From contig JALNVO010000006.1 of NCBI GenBank assembly GCA_023231365.1, positions 1 through 25,861 on the forward strand: 25,861 nucleotides of DNA, read 5' to 3'. This DNA is from Fibrobacteraceae bacterium (lineage in GTDB: Bacteria > Fibrobacterota > Fibrobacteria > Fibrobacterales > Fibrobacteraceae). The translations under genes and the position numbers were made by a program. This document shows positions 1-7,164 of the stretch, piece by piece; position 1 is the first letter of the stretch, and each line of letters opens with the position of its first letter. The notes beneath the pieces are model-generated. The model ran no database searches. It was not told where the DNA came from and saw only the letters and a program-made list of their open reading frames with translations.

Positions 1-90
1 GCGAGCCAATAAGGACCTTACGCAGATGGCAGACCGACCTACGCGACGTGACGCGTGGCTAGTATCCTAGGGCTACGCCCGCATATGAAG
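1..90 (+). other. 3' end of an unidentified transcript (hairpin-rich, or tail of a truncated CDS)
   Basis: The window opens inside a transcript that ends at the terminator immediately downstream. Frame 2 is open from the edge to a TAG at 68-70 (about 22 codons, ending ...RRDAWLVS), so this could be the C-terminus of a truncated protein that I do not recognise. Alternatively it is structured RNA: TAAGG/CCTTA (about 10-20), ACGCG/CGCGT (41-56) and GGGC/GCCC (70-80) follow one another as short hairpins. The sequence does not decide between the two. No tRNA, 5S or tmRNA end is visible. Confidence 0.3.
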
Positions 91-124
91 AACCCCCGGC
101 TATGCCGGGGGGTTGCTTTTTTTT
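91..124 (+). terminator. Strong rho-independent terminator
   Basis: AACCCCCGGC and GCCGGGGGGTT form a GC-rich stem around a TAT loop (91-113), followed by GC and a run of eight or more T. It ends whatever transcript enters from the left edge on the plus strand. The opposite strand lacks a T-run, so it is unidirectional. Confidence 0.9.
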
Positions 125-203
125 AAATCGTTTTAGCTTTTATCTCACTTAGCACAAATTAAAATAAGAGTTTTTAAAGCTCCAATTAACTTGACTATCA
201 AGT

Positions 204-443
204 TTATACACGGCTATCAAGAAAGTTTTCAGCAATGTCCCGTTTCTGGGCAGGAGAAAGTGGTTGAACCTTTTCATCCCAGAGCACGTGACTATAAATT
301 TTCATATAAGAAATATTCTCAATCGAATAGACGTGATCGTCAATCATCAATTCATCTATGCCGCGGGCAATGCAAACAACATCTGGATCCCTAAAAAAAA
401 CAAACTGATACTTGTCATTCTTCTGTTGTATAGCAATACGCAT
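204..443 (-). CDS. Small hypothetical protein (79 aa)
   Basis: I do not recognise the family. The 79-residue product begins MRIAIQQKND and is soluble and mixed-charge, with no signal peptide, membrane segment or cysteine pair; the middle (FFRDPDVVCIARGIDELMID) looks like folded alpha/beta sequence rather than a chance ORF. A good Shine-Dalgarno sequence (AAGGTAAGGA) lies about 6 bases before the ATG. The gene stands alone, facing the left edge, with an AT-rich upstream region suited to a promoter. The overlapping plus-strand frames have no comparable start signal and look like shadows. Confidence 0.65.
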   Translation of the reverse strand: MRIAIQQKNDKYQFVFFRDPDVVCIARGIDELMIDDHVYSIENISYMKIYSHVLWDEKVQPLSPAQKRDIAENFLDSRV

Positions 444-590
444 ATATTTTCCTTACCTTGTTGATTTCCAACTAATTTAATTAAAATTTTTAAATAATCA
501 AAAATTTTTGAATTTTTCAATAGAAAGATCCATCCTTTCCGAATTATTCCGAACCGAAGTGATCTTCATTAAACGCAGATTTATATTCAC
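444..590 (-). other. AT-rich intergenic stretch, probable promoter region
   Basis: There is no gene here. The stretch is very AT-rich and holds a 14-bp perfect palindrome, TCAAAAATTTTTGA (498-511). Read on the minus strand there is a TTGAAA-like -35 with only poor -10 matches downstream, so I place no exact promoter. It presumably drives the small gene at 204-443. Confidence 0.4.
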
Positions 591-615
591 AACAAAAACA
601 GCGGCCATCGGCCGC
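591..615 (-). terminator. Rho-independent terminator downstream of the 6S-like RNA
   Basis: On the minus strand GCGGCC-GAT-GGCCGC is a perfect 6-bp GC stem (601-615) followed by TGTTTTTGTTG. It lies 15 bases past the closing stem of the structured RNA at 630-791, whose own 3' end is also followed by a T-run. It closes the zapB-zapA-RNA transcript. Confidence 0.8.
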
Positions 616-629
616 CCAAAATAAAAAAA

Positions 630-791
630 GGCATCCCTTTCGGTTGAAATACGCTCGAAGCTACTCTTGTAAAAAAGATAGCTCGCCTTACTTGTCTGTC
701 TTTCAGGGCCGAAGGCCGGGCATAAACATTCAAGCAAGAGCTCGGAGCTGAACAGATCTTGTTAGATCGGGCATAAATACCGAGGGATGCC
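630..791 (-). ncRNA. ssrS: Probable 6S RNA (RNA polymerase-binding regulatory RNA)
   Basis: A 162-nt segment folds as a long interrupted rod. The two ends pair: GGCAUCCCU (791-783) with AGGGAUGCC (638-630), extended by CGGU (782-779) with ACCG (644-641) across a 2-nt bulge. A second long helix joins 750-735 to 669-652 (CUCUUG with CAAGAG, GAGCU with AGCUU, GCUC with GAGC). Between the helices is a large, mostly unpaired bubble whose 5' side holds a small hairpin, GAUCU-AACA-AGAUC (768-755); the tip carries GGCC-UUC-GGCC. A T-run follows the closing stem. Known 6S RNAs have this closing stem, central bubble and apical stem at 160-190 nt, and in many proteobacteria the gene follows zapA, as here. 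The identity is inferred from fold and position, not from a covariance-model search. Confidence 0.72.
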
Positions 792-861
792 ACTAATAAT
801 ATACTTTAGGCTTTTCAAAAAATCAATCATCAAAACATACTTTTTATATACGCCAAATTTG

Positions 862-1191
862 TCAAAATTCAGGTTCTTCCGATTGCCTGATCCCATCTTC
901 AAGCAAATCGGCAAGAATCTTTGCCATTTTTTGGCTTTCTTCATAATAGGATTTATACTTTGCGCTACGCCGCCGATATTCAAAAAGTTCAGATGTAATG
1001 TCCATCGCCATCAAAATCATCTGTTTGCGCATATCCATTCGGGCATCCGAATTTACTTGATCTTGTATTTTTTTTGACACAAATTCTACAATAGCCGAAA
1101 GTTCAGCCTCAGAAAGGTCCGTCTGTATTTGAAAACGGTCCTTTCCTATTTCAACGCGCGTCGTGCGCAAAGAAGAATCTGATTCATCCAT
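862..1191 (-). CDS. zapA: ZapA-family cell division protein
   Basis: At 109 residues the product has the size and layout of ZapA: an N-terminal beta-rich head (RVEIGKDRFQIQTDLSEAEL, about residues 12-31) followed by a long helix with the family's pattern of hydrophobic heptads (ILMAMDITSELFEYRR, about 59-74). ZapA bundles FtsZ filaments at midcell as a tetramer, with the C-terminal helix forming the coiled coil. It lies 47 bp downstream of the ZapB-like coiled-coil gene on the same strand and upstream of the 6S-like RNA, an arrangement that supports the call. The acidic tail (RQSEEPEF) is unremarkable. Confidence 0.85.
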   Translation of the reverse strand: MDESDSSLRTTRVEIGKDRFQIQTDLSEAELSAIVEFVSKKIQDQVNSDARMDMRKQMILMAMDITSELFEYRRRSAKYKSYYEESQKMAKILADLLEDGIRQSEEPEF

Positions 1192-1238
1192 CGGCTACCT
1201 CATTCCTACTCCAAACGGATCGGTGGCTGCAAACCACC

Positions 1239-1796
1239 TTAAGCGAAAAAATCGTTCTGAGCAGCCTCAACTTTAGAAGTGGATCCCGCAGGCTGTTCTA
1301 TGGCATTGTCTTCCACTTTCTCAGCAATGGGAAGTTGAGTCCCCAATTCCGTTTCAATTGTAGAAAGGAGCTTCTTAAATTTTTCTTGAGCGGCCTGGAT
1401 TTCAGAGCCCTGTTCATTCACAGCCTTCTCCATCTCGGCCAAGCGGGCATCCTTTTCAGCAATCATACCCCTAAGAGACTCAATTTCTGAATTTTTAGAA
1501 GCGACAAAACCATTTAACTTTTCAATATCCGCATCTTTGTCTGCTATCACAGCATTTGCAGACTCAATCTCTGAATTTTTCTGTTCAACAGAAGACTTGA
1601 GATTCTCAATTTCTAAATTTCTCTCCCCATTCAATTTTTTAATTTGTTCGTCCTTCGCAATCAAATCCGCAGCAGATCTATTCTTGAATTCAAAAAACTC
1701 TTTTTCCACAAGAGACTTTTCATTCTTCATACGGCGGAGAGAATCCAACACCGATTCCACTTTTTGTGAGAGCACGTCCAAATTTTCAAGATTCAT
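1239..1796 (-). CDS. ZapB-like coiled-coil protein
   Basis: The 185-residue protein is almost all predicted coiled coil (about residues 5-150), with internally repetitive segments resembling KNSEIES...IADKDADIEKLNGF, then a flexible Pro/Ser-containing tail ending NDFFA. There is no signal peptide or membrane segment. ZapB is a short cytoplasmic coiled coil that joins the Z-ring through ZapA; this protein is about twice the length of E. coli ZapB, so the link rests on its place immediately upstream of zapA and on its coiled-coil nature. The start is firm: GAGGAG lies 7-8 bases before the ATG. The 59-bp gap to traB is AT-rich and may hold a promoter. A generic coiled-coil structural protein is the alternative. 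Confidence 0.7.
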   Translation of the reverse strand: MNLENLDVLSQKVESVLDSLRRMKNEKSLVEKEFFEFKNRSAADLIAKDEQIKKLNGERNLEIENLKSSVEQKNSEIESANAVIADKDADIEKLNGFVASKNSEIESLRGMIAEKDARLAEMEKAVNEQGSEIQAAQEKFKKLLSTIETELGTQLPIAEKVEDNAIEQPAGSTSKVEAAQNDFFA

Positions 1797-1855
1797 ATTG
1801 CAACTCCTCTAATATTGCTATAAAAAAATATATAAAGTCCATTAAAGAAAACTAT

Positions 1856-3049
1856 TTAAAGGGCCTTATAAATACCTATAATGGCAAGAATTTTGCCAAT
1901 AATTGCAGGGAAACCCGGCAAGAGAAAACACAAAATGAGCCTTGTCAAGCGGTTTCTCCACCAGCGGGAAACTTTCCAAATATCGTCCGAAACTGTTTCA
2001 AATTCTGAAACCCGCGGAGGCTTCATATATGCTTGAACGAGCGCGACAAAAAAACCGACCCCAATGAGCGGAGTAAGACCCGTAAACGGAGCCGCGACCA
2101 ATGCCGTAAGAATAGCCAAAGGATGCGCTCCCGCAACGACAGCTCCGAGCATTGCCCCACCCCCGGTATAGAGAGCCCAATTCAAAGTAACTTCACCCGC
2201 TTTGGCAATTCCCGAATGAACCCCGACAAGTATGATGGATAAAATAATCAACGCGGTAAGGGACCAACCAAAAATTTTGAATGCCGGAGAACCGGGCTTA
2301 ATTAGACAAAGAGATTCCTCAGACGGAAGTTCCTTATTTTCCTTAATGATAGAAGAAATGCCCGCCACATGTCCCGCACCAACTACCGCGACAACTTTTT
2401 TACCCGGAGCATTGCGTATACGACTTGCCAAGTATTCATCGCGTTCATCAATGAGCACAGTCTTTACTTCAGGAAAAGCCTTGCCGAACTCCTGCATCAT
2501 CGTCGAAAGGGAATCCTGGGATTTAATTTTGCGGAGTTCCTCTTCACTTACTTCCGTCTTATCAAAAAGGCTTTCGAATAAAGCTCCGAGTAAAACGAAT
2601 TTGCGATACCAAGGAGTACTGCGCCAAGTGCGTTTGAACGTTACCTTAATGTCGCGATCGGCAAGAACGACGGGAATATTAGAGGCTCTCGCTTCCTTTA
2701 CAGCAGCAAAAAGTTCCGAACCGGGACGGACTCCCGTTTGAAGCCCCATCCGCTTCTGGTAAGAACCCAAGACGAGATTCGCTATGAGGGTCCCTAGTTG
2801 ATGTTCTTTAATAATAGCCTTCAAATCCGTTTTTTTCCAACGATCAGGGTCTTCCAAAGATTTAAGTCGGCCTTCGTCCAATTCTACGCAAACGGTATCA
2901 GGGTGCTCCGTTTCAATCGTTTGCCGCACCAAATTTTCAGATTCCTTGGAAATATGAGCAGTGCCTATAAGGACGAATTCTTTGCCGTCTTCTCGTGAAA
3001 TCCGGTAAATATCCGCAGAAGAGTTGATTGTATCCGTAGGTTCATTCAT
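1856..3049 (-). CDS. traB: TraB/PrgY family membrane protein
   Basis: The N-terminal half is a TraB/PrgY (erythromycin esterase/TIKI-like) domain: the GTAHIS motif near residue 30, an acidic VCVELDEGR strand near 55, and GAGHVAG near 225 are its signature metal-site motifs. The C-terminal ~130 residues hold four or five hydrophobic segments (for example LTALIILSIILVGV, GVGFFVALVQAYM, LILCFLLPGFPAIIG), so the protein is an inner-membrane protein with the catalytic-like domain outside the bilayer. In enterococci PrgY/TraB reduces pheromone activity; the role in other bacteria is not settled. An upstream TTG at 3058 keeps the frame open, but ATG 3049 has a GGGGG Shine-Dalgarno 5-6 bases before it and TTG has none, so I use ATG (397 aa). 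It heads the minus-strand run into zapB-zapA. Confidence 0.85.
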   Translation of the reverse strand: MNEPTDTINSSADIYRISREDGKEFVLIGTAHISKESENLVRQTIETEHPDTVCVELDEGRLKSLEDPDRWKKTDLKAIIKEHQLGTLIANLVLGSYQKRMGLQTGVRPGSELFAAVKEARASNIPVVLADRDIKVTFKRTWRSTPWYRKFVLLGALFESLFDKTEVSEEELRKIKSQDSLSTMMQEFGKAFPEVKTVLIDERDEYLASRIRNAPGKKVVAVVGAGHVAGISSIIKENKELPSEESLCLIKPGSPAFKIFGWSLTALIILSIILVGVHSGIAKAGEVTLNWALYTGGGAMLGAVVAGAHPLAILTALVAAPFTGLTPLIGVGFFVALVQAYMKPPRVSEFETVSDDIWKVSRWWRNRLTRLILCFLLPGFPAIIGKILAIIGIYKAL

Positions 3050-3141
3050 TGCCCCCAATGATAGAAAAAGCGGAACGTTATTGGAAGTTTTACCGAGTTT
3101 CCCCGTGTAACAATCTACAATTTGGTGTATATTTTATAAAA

Positions 3142-3525
3142 GGCATCTCTAAAAATTGCTTTGCGAAAGAAAAAATGAACGAGACCAAGCAATGACTGGA
3201 ATAATTGTTGGCTAAAACAAGAGCTGCGGGCATACTTATATGCACAAGCCTGAGTTGCACCAACAAGTGCGCAAGCACAAAAGTGGTCAAAATCGCTCAA
3301 ACCGAAAGTCGCACTCAAATGTGCTTGAGTATGACCGAGATACAGGCGATGATGCAAGGCTTCCATCAGGAAGTCTTGGCTACTTTGAGAAACGACTGTT
3401 GGAAATGTCGAATGCAGAGTCAAAGCTTGCTTTGACTTTGTTAAGGCATGGCAACAGGACTTTAATCCACCAATGCGATATGTCGTCGTAGCCATTTTGC
3501 CGTAAATCACTTTTAGAGGTAACCT
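3142..3525. repeat. Gene-free, hairpin-rich block bounded by inverted motif copies (MITE-like)
   Basis: The block between the divergent traB and lipoprotein genes has no convincing gene. Its left edge reads GGCATCTCTAAAAATTG (3142-3158) and its right edge, reversed, GGTTACCTCTAAAAGTG (about 3508-3524), so related motifs face inward as imperfect inverted repeats. Inside are serial hairpins: ACTCAA/TTGAGT within GTC/GAC (3309-3336), CTTCC-ATCA-GGAAG (about 3360-3373), and the 9-bp-arm palindrome AGTCAAAGC-TT-GCTTTGACT (3418-3437). A 173-codon minus frame covers the region, but it is rich in Cys and His, lacks a Shine-Dalgarno and runs into the lipoprotein gene. The promoters of both flanking genes must also lie in or near this block. 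Confidence 0.45.
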
Positions 3526-3554
3526 AAAGTTTATAATTCCGGAGGATTCTTTTG

Positions 3555-4223
3555 ATGAAAAAGGTGGCATTGGGTTTAATTCTCGCGTTTTTTTATATGG
3601 GCTGCAGTGGGACGCGCTCAAATGATCCAGACGCAATCAACGACGCTTTAATTGGTTTTACTGTAAACTCTCAGGCTAGCCGTTGGCCGGAAGCGTTGAA
3701 TTATGTGACTGATGATGAAGTCGACGAAATTACGGACGGCAATGGCATGATGAAGCCGGAGTATCAGCTTGCCGCAAAGCGCCTCAAGCTTTCAACACTC
3801 AAACAGATGGAATGGGAAGTCGACGGGCACGGGCGTCTCGTAGGCATCAAGAAAGCAATGGACGAATCCAACGAGAGATACAAAGTTTCCGATGACCAAA
3901 GAAAAGTTGGAACGGATCTAGATCAAAAACGCAAAGCCCGCATTCAAGCAAAGATTGAGCAAGGCAAACGAATTTTGGCCGGCGAAGAAAAAGAGGAAAC
4001 TGAGGAACCCAAAGTCGAATTTTATACAAATAAGCTGACTGAAGAGGAAAAGCGAAAATACGGAAGCACAGGTGAGCTCCGCGCCCCGGAACAGAACTCG
4101 TCTACGTCAGAGAGCGCATCCAGTTCTAGCGGCAATGAAGGCTCCCCCAGCGACTCTTCTGGCGAAGATGAAGGCTATTACGGGCCGGATGACGGCTCTA
4201 ATGGCGCAACTTCTAGCTTTTAA
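3555..4223 (+). CDS. Lipoprotein with Ser-rich C-terminal tail, function unknown
   Basis: The protein starts with a type II signal peptide (MKKVALGLILAFFYMGC) whose lipobox cysteine is residue 17, so it is predicted to be lipid-anchored in the cell envelope. Residues 18-110 look globular, 110-165 are highly charged and probably helical (KRKARIQAKIEQGKRIL), and the last 50 residues are Ser/Gly/Asp-rich low-complexity sequence typical of Fibrobacter surface proteins. I recognise no catalytic domain. TTG 3552 also lies in frame, but ATG 3555 is the better start with GGAGG 9 bases upstream. A perfect 10-bp hairpin separates it from cmk, so it may or may not share the cmk-rpsA transcript. Confidence 0.75.
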   Translation: MKKVALGLILAFFYMGCSGTRSNDPDAINDALIGFTVNSQASRWPEALNYVTDDEVDEITDGNGMMKPEYQLAAKRLKLSTLKQMEWEVDGHGRLVGIKKAMDESNERYKVSDDQRKVGTDLDQKRKARIQAKIEQGKRILAGEEKEETEEPKVEFYTNKLTEEEKRKYGSTGELRAPEQNSSTSESASSSSGNEGSPSDSSGEDEGYYGPDDGSNGATSSF

Positions 4224-4235
4224 TGTAACGCCGAT

Positions 4236-4260
4236 CCACCTAATAGCTATATTAGGTGGG
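4236..4260 (+). promoter_or_regulatory. Perfect hairpin hiding the cmk ribosome-binding site (or weak terminator)
   Basis: CCACCTAATA (4236-4245) and TATTAGGTGG (4250-4259) pair over ten bases around a GCTA loop. The 3' arm contains AGGTGG, the only Shine-Dalgarno-like sequence before the TTG start of cmk at 4263, so folding would cover it. The hairpin is followed by GCTTTGAATTTT, a poor T-run, so it could also act as a weak terminator for the lipoprotein gene. Confidence 0.55.
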
Positions 4261-4262
4261 CT

Positions 4263-4934
4263 TTGAATTTTAAAAAATCCCATATTATTATTGCTATAGA
4301 CGGCCCCAGCGGGACCGGTAAAAGTACAACGGCGAAAATTATCGCCAAAGATTTGAATCTAACCTATCTTGATACAGGGGCTATGTACCGCGCAATTACA
4401 TTTGCGGCACTCGAAGAAGGAATTACCCCTGACGATAAAATCGGAATGGACCAGCTCCTCAAGTCCACCCGGATCCGTTTTGATGAAAAGAACCAGATTC
4501 TCATCAACGGAATTCTCCGTGAAAAGGAAATTCGCGGCAAGGAAGTTTCTCAAATGGTAAGCCCCTACAGTGCGATCCCCGAGGTGAGGTCCGTACTCAC
4601 AGAGTGGCAACGGGAAATTGGGAACGAACAAAGTTGCATCCTCGACGGACGCGATATTGGTACGGTCGTTTTCCCGAATGCTGATTTTAAGTTTTTTCTT
4701 ATCACAGACCTAAAAGTACGCGCACAGCGCCGCTTCCTTGAGTGCCAAGAGAAGGGCATTGAAATGTCGCTTGAAGACATCGAGAAAAATTTAACGGAGC
4801 GCGACAGGATTGATTCCAGCCGCGCAACAGCGCCGCTCCGCAAAGCGGACGATGCAGTAGAAATTGACACTACACAGCTCTCAATACAAGAACAGGTAAA
4901 GAAGATCGAAGACCGCGTAAGTGTAGTGGCGTAA
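4263..4934 (+). CDS. cmk: Cytidylate kinase
   Basis: Cytidylate kinase transfers phosphate from ATP to CMP or dCMP, feeding the CTP and dCTP pools in the cytoplasm. The P-loop GPSGTGKST is at residues 14-22, the substrate-contacting DTGAMYRA near 38, and the family motif DGRDIGTVVFPNA near 129; the lid segment with RDRIDSSR lies near 180. The 223-aa length matches the family (about 225). The start is TTG 4263, because no ATG occurs before the P-loop; its Shine-Dalgarno is only about 3 bases away and sits in a hairpin. It is followed by rpsA after 39 bp, the cmk-rpsA pairing common in bacteria. Confidence 0.95.
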   Translation: MNFKKSHIIIAIDGPSGTGKSTTAKIIAKDLNLTYLDTGAMYRAITFAALEEGITPDDKIGMDQLLKSTRIRFDEKNQILINGILREKEIRGKEVSQMVSPYSAIPEVRSVLTEWQREIGNEQSCILDGRDIGTVVFPNADFKFFLITDLKVRAQRRFLECQEKGIEMSLEDIEKNLTERDRIDSSRATAPLRKADDAVEIDTTQLSIQEQVKKIEDRVSVVA

Positions 4935-4973
4935 CCTCCGATCCCTTACCATAACCAGATTAAACAGGACTAC

Positions 4974-6779
4974 ATGTCTCAACTCAAATTTGGAAATGAC
5001 GCCGATCTCCAAGAGATCTTAGACGCAGAAAAGGAACTCGGATCCATCGGATCCAAAGCCGCTGCAGACGTTTACGCCAGTATGGACTGCCTCGAAGCAG
5101 GCAAGGTCGTCACAGGCAAAATTAGCCAGGTGACAGATCAAGAAGTGCTCGTCGACGTGAACTTCAAGTCAGAAGGCGTCATCGATCGCGCAGAATTCAA
5201 GGACGGCGAAGAACCGACCGTCGGTGCAGAAATCGAAGTTTATATCGAAAAGCTAGAAGACGACGATGGACGCCTCGTGCTCTCCAAGCAGAAGGCTGAT
5301 TTTGTCCGCGTGTGGGAACGCATCCACAAGGCATTCGAAAATAACGAAATCGTCCGCGGAACTCTTACCAAGCGCATCAAGGGCGGCGTAGTTGTCGATC
5401 TCTTCGGCATTGACGCCTTCCTCCCGGGATCCCAGATTGACCTTCGTCAAATTCCGGATATCAATGCTCTCATCGGCCAAGACTTCGACCTCAAAGTCAT
5501 CAAGGTCAACAAAGCCCGCCGCAATATCGTTGTGTCCCGCCGCGTTGTTCTCGAAGAAGAACGCAACAGCCAGCGCGCTACCGTTCTCGAAAATCTCGAA
5601 AAGGGACAGGTCCGCAAGGGTATCGTCAAGAACATCACCGACTTCGGTGCATTTATCGACCTCGGCGGCGTAGATGGCCTCCTCCATATCACCGATATGA
5701 GCTACAAGCGCATCACCCATCCATCTGAGATGGTGAAGCTCGGCGATGAAGTCGAAGTCATGATCCTCGACTTCAACGACAAAAAGGAACGTATCTCCCT
5801 CGGTATGAAGCAACTCAAACCGCATCCGTGGAAGGATGTTGCTTCCCGCTATCCGGAAGGAATGGTTGTCAAGGGCAAAGTCGTTTCCATTACGGACTAT
5901 GGCGCATTCATCGAACTCGACAGCGGAATCGAAGGACTCATCCATGTTTCCGAAATGTCTTGGACGCAACACGTTAAGCATCCGTCCAAAATTCTCACCG
6001 TCGGTCAGGAAGTGGAAGCTGTCGTGCTCAAGGTGGAAGAAGATGCAGAACGCATCTCCCTCGGTCTCAAGCAGCTCGAAGCCGATCCTTGGGATAAGAT
6101 TGACGAAGAACTTCCTCCGGGCGCACGCGTCGTGGGAGAAATCCGCAACCTCGCTTCCTTTGGCGCGTTTGTAGAAATCAAGGACGGCGTCGATGGTCTC
6201 ATCCACGTTTCCGATATGTCCTGGACGAAGAAGATTACTCACCCGTCCGAAATGGTCAAGAAGGGAGACAAGGTTGAATGCGTTGTGCTTGCGGTCGATA
6301 AAGAGAAGCGCCGCATTTCGCTCTCCATGAAGCACCTCACCGAAGATCCTTGGGATTCCGTCGAAACAACCTTCCCGGCCAACACCGAAGTGAAAGGCAA
6401 GATCGTGCGCATGCTCGATCGGGGCGTAGTCGTCGAACTCCCGAATGGTCTCGAAGGCTTCATACCTGTTTCCAAACTGACTGCTGAATACATCAAGGTT
6501 CCTGCCGATGCATTCAAGGTCGGCGATGAAGTTCCGTCCGTCGTAACTGAAATCGACCAGAACAACCGCAAGATCTACCTCTCCGTGGTTGACTACTTCA
6601 AGAACCGCGAATCCGCAGAGCTCCAAGCTTGGATGGACTCGCACAAGCCAGGCGAAAACGGTACCACAATCGGTGAAGCAGTCGCTCCGGCAGCAGCTCC
6701 TAAGAAAAAGGCCAAGAAGGCTAAGGCTCCTAAGGCCGAAGCAGAAGAAAAGCCCGAAGAAGCTGCAGAAGAGAAGTAA
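4974..6779 (+). CDS. rpsA: 30S ribosomal protein S1
   Basis: S1 binds mRNA on the small ribosomal subunit and helps initiate translation of structured messages or those with weak Shine-Dalgarno sequences. The 601-residue protein has six consecutive S1 (OB-fold) repeats over about residues 35-560; the central ones show the canonical pattern of F-G-A-F, G-[LI]-[LI]-H-[IV]-S and ERISLG[ML]K, for example DFGAFIDLGG...GLLHITDMS and SFGAFVEIKDG...GLIHVSDMS. The last ~50 residues are an Ala/Lys/Glu-rich tail, longer than in E. coli S1 (557 aa). ATG 4974 has an AGGA upstream. Codon use is strongly biased (CTC, ATC, AAG), as expected of a highly expressed gene. A terminator follows. Confidence 0.97.
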   Translation: MSQLKFGNDADLQEILDAEKELGSIGSKAAADVYASMDCLEAGKVVTGKISQVTDQEVLVDVNFKSEGVIDRAEFKDGEEPTVGAEIEVYIEKLEDDDGRLVLSKQKADFVRVWERIHKAFENNEIVRGTLTKRIKGGVVVDLFGIDAFLPGSQIDLRQIPDINALIGQDFDLKVIKVNKARRNIVVSRRVVLEEERNSQRATVLENLEKGQVRKGIVKNITDFGAFIDLGGVDGLLHITDMSYKRITHPSEMVKLGDEVEVMILDFNDKKERISLGMKQLKPHPWKDVASRYPEGMVVKGKVVSITDYGAFIELDSGIEGLIHVSEMSWTQHVKHPSKILTVGQEVEAVVLKVEEDAERISLGLKQLEADPWDKIDEELPPGARVVGEIRNLASFGAFVEIKDGVDGLIHVSDMSWTKKITHPSEMVKKGDKVECVVLAVDKEKRRISLSMKHLTEDPWDSVETTFPANTEVKGKIVRMLDRGVVVELPNGLEGFIPVSKLTAEYIKVPADAFKVGDEVPSVVTEIDQNNRKIYLSVVDYFKNRESAELQAWMDSHKPGENGTTIGEAVAPAAAPKKKAKKAKAPKAEAEEKPEEAAEEK

Positions 6780-6796
6780 TCCTTTCACAGAATCTT

Positions 6797-6829
6797 AAAA
6801 AGTCCTCGGAGTAATCCGGGGACTTTTTT
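6797..6829 (+). terminator. Terminator of the cmk-rpsA transcript
   Basis: AAAAGTCC..CGG and CCG..GGACTTTT pair around AGTAAT, followed by a run of six T. It begins about 18 bases after the rpsA stop and ends before the next gene, so the GIY-YIG/GH31 pair needs its own promoter or read-through. Confidence 0.85.
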
Positions 6830-6848
6830 GTTTATATTGAGACTTGAG

Positions 6849-7163
6849 ATGCCACACTTTGTCTATATGCTAAAATGCCGAGGAAACCGCATTTATACGG
6901 GGTACGCCACAGATGTCGAAAAGAGGTATGAGGCTCACAAGCTAGGCAAGGGAGCCAAATTTACTAAGGCATTTCCTCCGCAAAGAATTCTCAAAATTTT
7001 TGAACTCGAAACAAAGCACGAGGCCCTTAGGTTGGAGGCGCTCATCAAGTTCCGCCCGCGAGATGTGAAAGAGGCCTGCATCAAGCTTCCCAAAGGCACA
7101 CTCCCAGATTTCTTTGCCGAAAATCCGAAAAAGAAAAAAAACTCAAAAAAGGAAAAAGCCTGA
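6849..7163 (+). CDS. GIY-YIG domain protein, UPF0213/YhbQ-like
   Basis: This is a single-domain GIY-YIG nuclease-fold protein. The first GIY strand appears as FVYML (residues 4-8) and the YIG strand as IYTGYATDVEKRY, with the usual following basic residues and KGAKFTKAFPP loop of the YhbQ/SLX1-N group. A conserved Glu (HEALRLEALIK) fits the catalytic helix. The C-terminus is a Lys-rich tail. Members of this small family have weak or undefined nuclease activity in vivo, so the cellular role is not known. Read-through of the frame to TTG 6828 would place the start inside the rpsA terminator; ATG 6849 (MPHFVYML, 104 aa) matches family length. The GH31 start follows its stop by one base. Confidence 0.82.
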   Translation: MPHFVYMLKCRGNRIYTGYATDVEKRYEAHKLGKGAKFTKAFPPQRILKIFELETKHEALRLEALIKFRPRDVKEACIKLPKGTLPDFFAENPKKKKNSKKEKA

Positions 7164-7164
7164 T

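Noticed and set aside
498..793. Two minus-strand frames over the 6S-like RNA
   Set aside because: They have no ribosome-binding site and coincide with a region whose pairing pattern and flanking terminators indicate an RNA gene.
1222..1238. GGTGG/CCACC hairpin between the zapB-like gene and zapA
   Set aside because: The five-base stem has no T-run on either strand and overlaps the edge of the coding sequence; too weak to call.
3531..3536. TATAAT as a -10 element for the lipoprotein gene
   Set aside because: It lies only a few bases before the GGAGG site, so the transcript would start inside its own ribosome-binding site, and no -35 is at proper spacing.
3115..3636. 173-codon minus-strand frame over the traB-lipoprotein intergenic block
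   Set aside because: It overlaps the start of the lipoprotein gene, has no Shine-Dalgarno at any ATG, and its composition (many Cys, His, Phe, Ser) is that of a chance frame over hairpin-rich DNA.
5253..6788. 511-codon minus-strand frame opposite rpsA
   Set aside because: It is a shadow of the strongly codon-biased rpsA gene; the S1 repeats on the plus strand explain the sequence fully.
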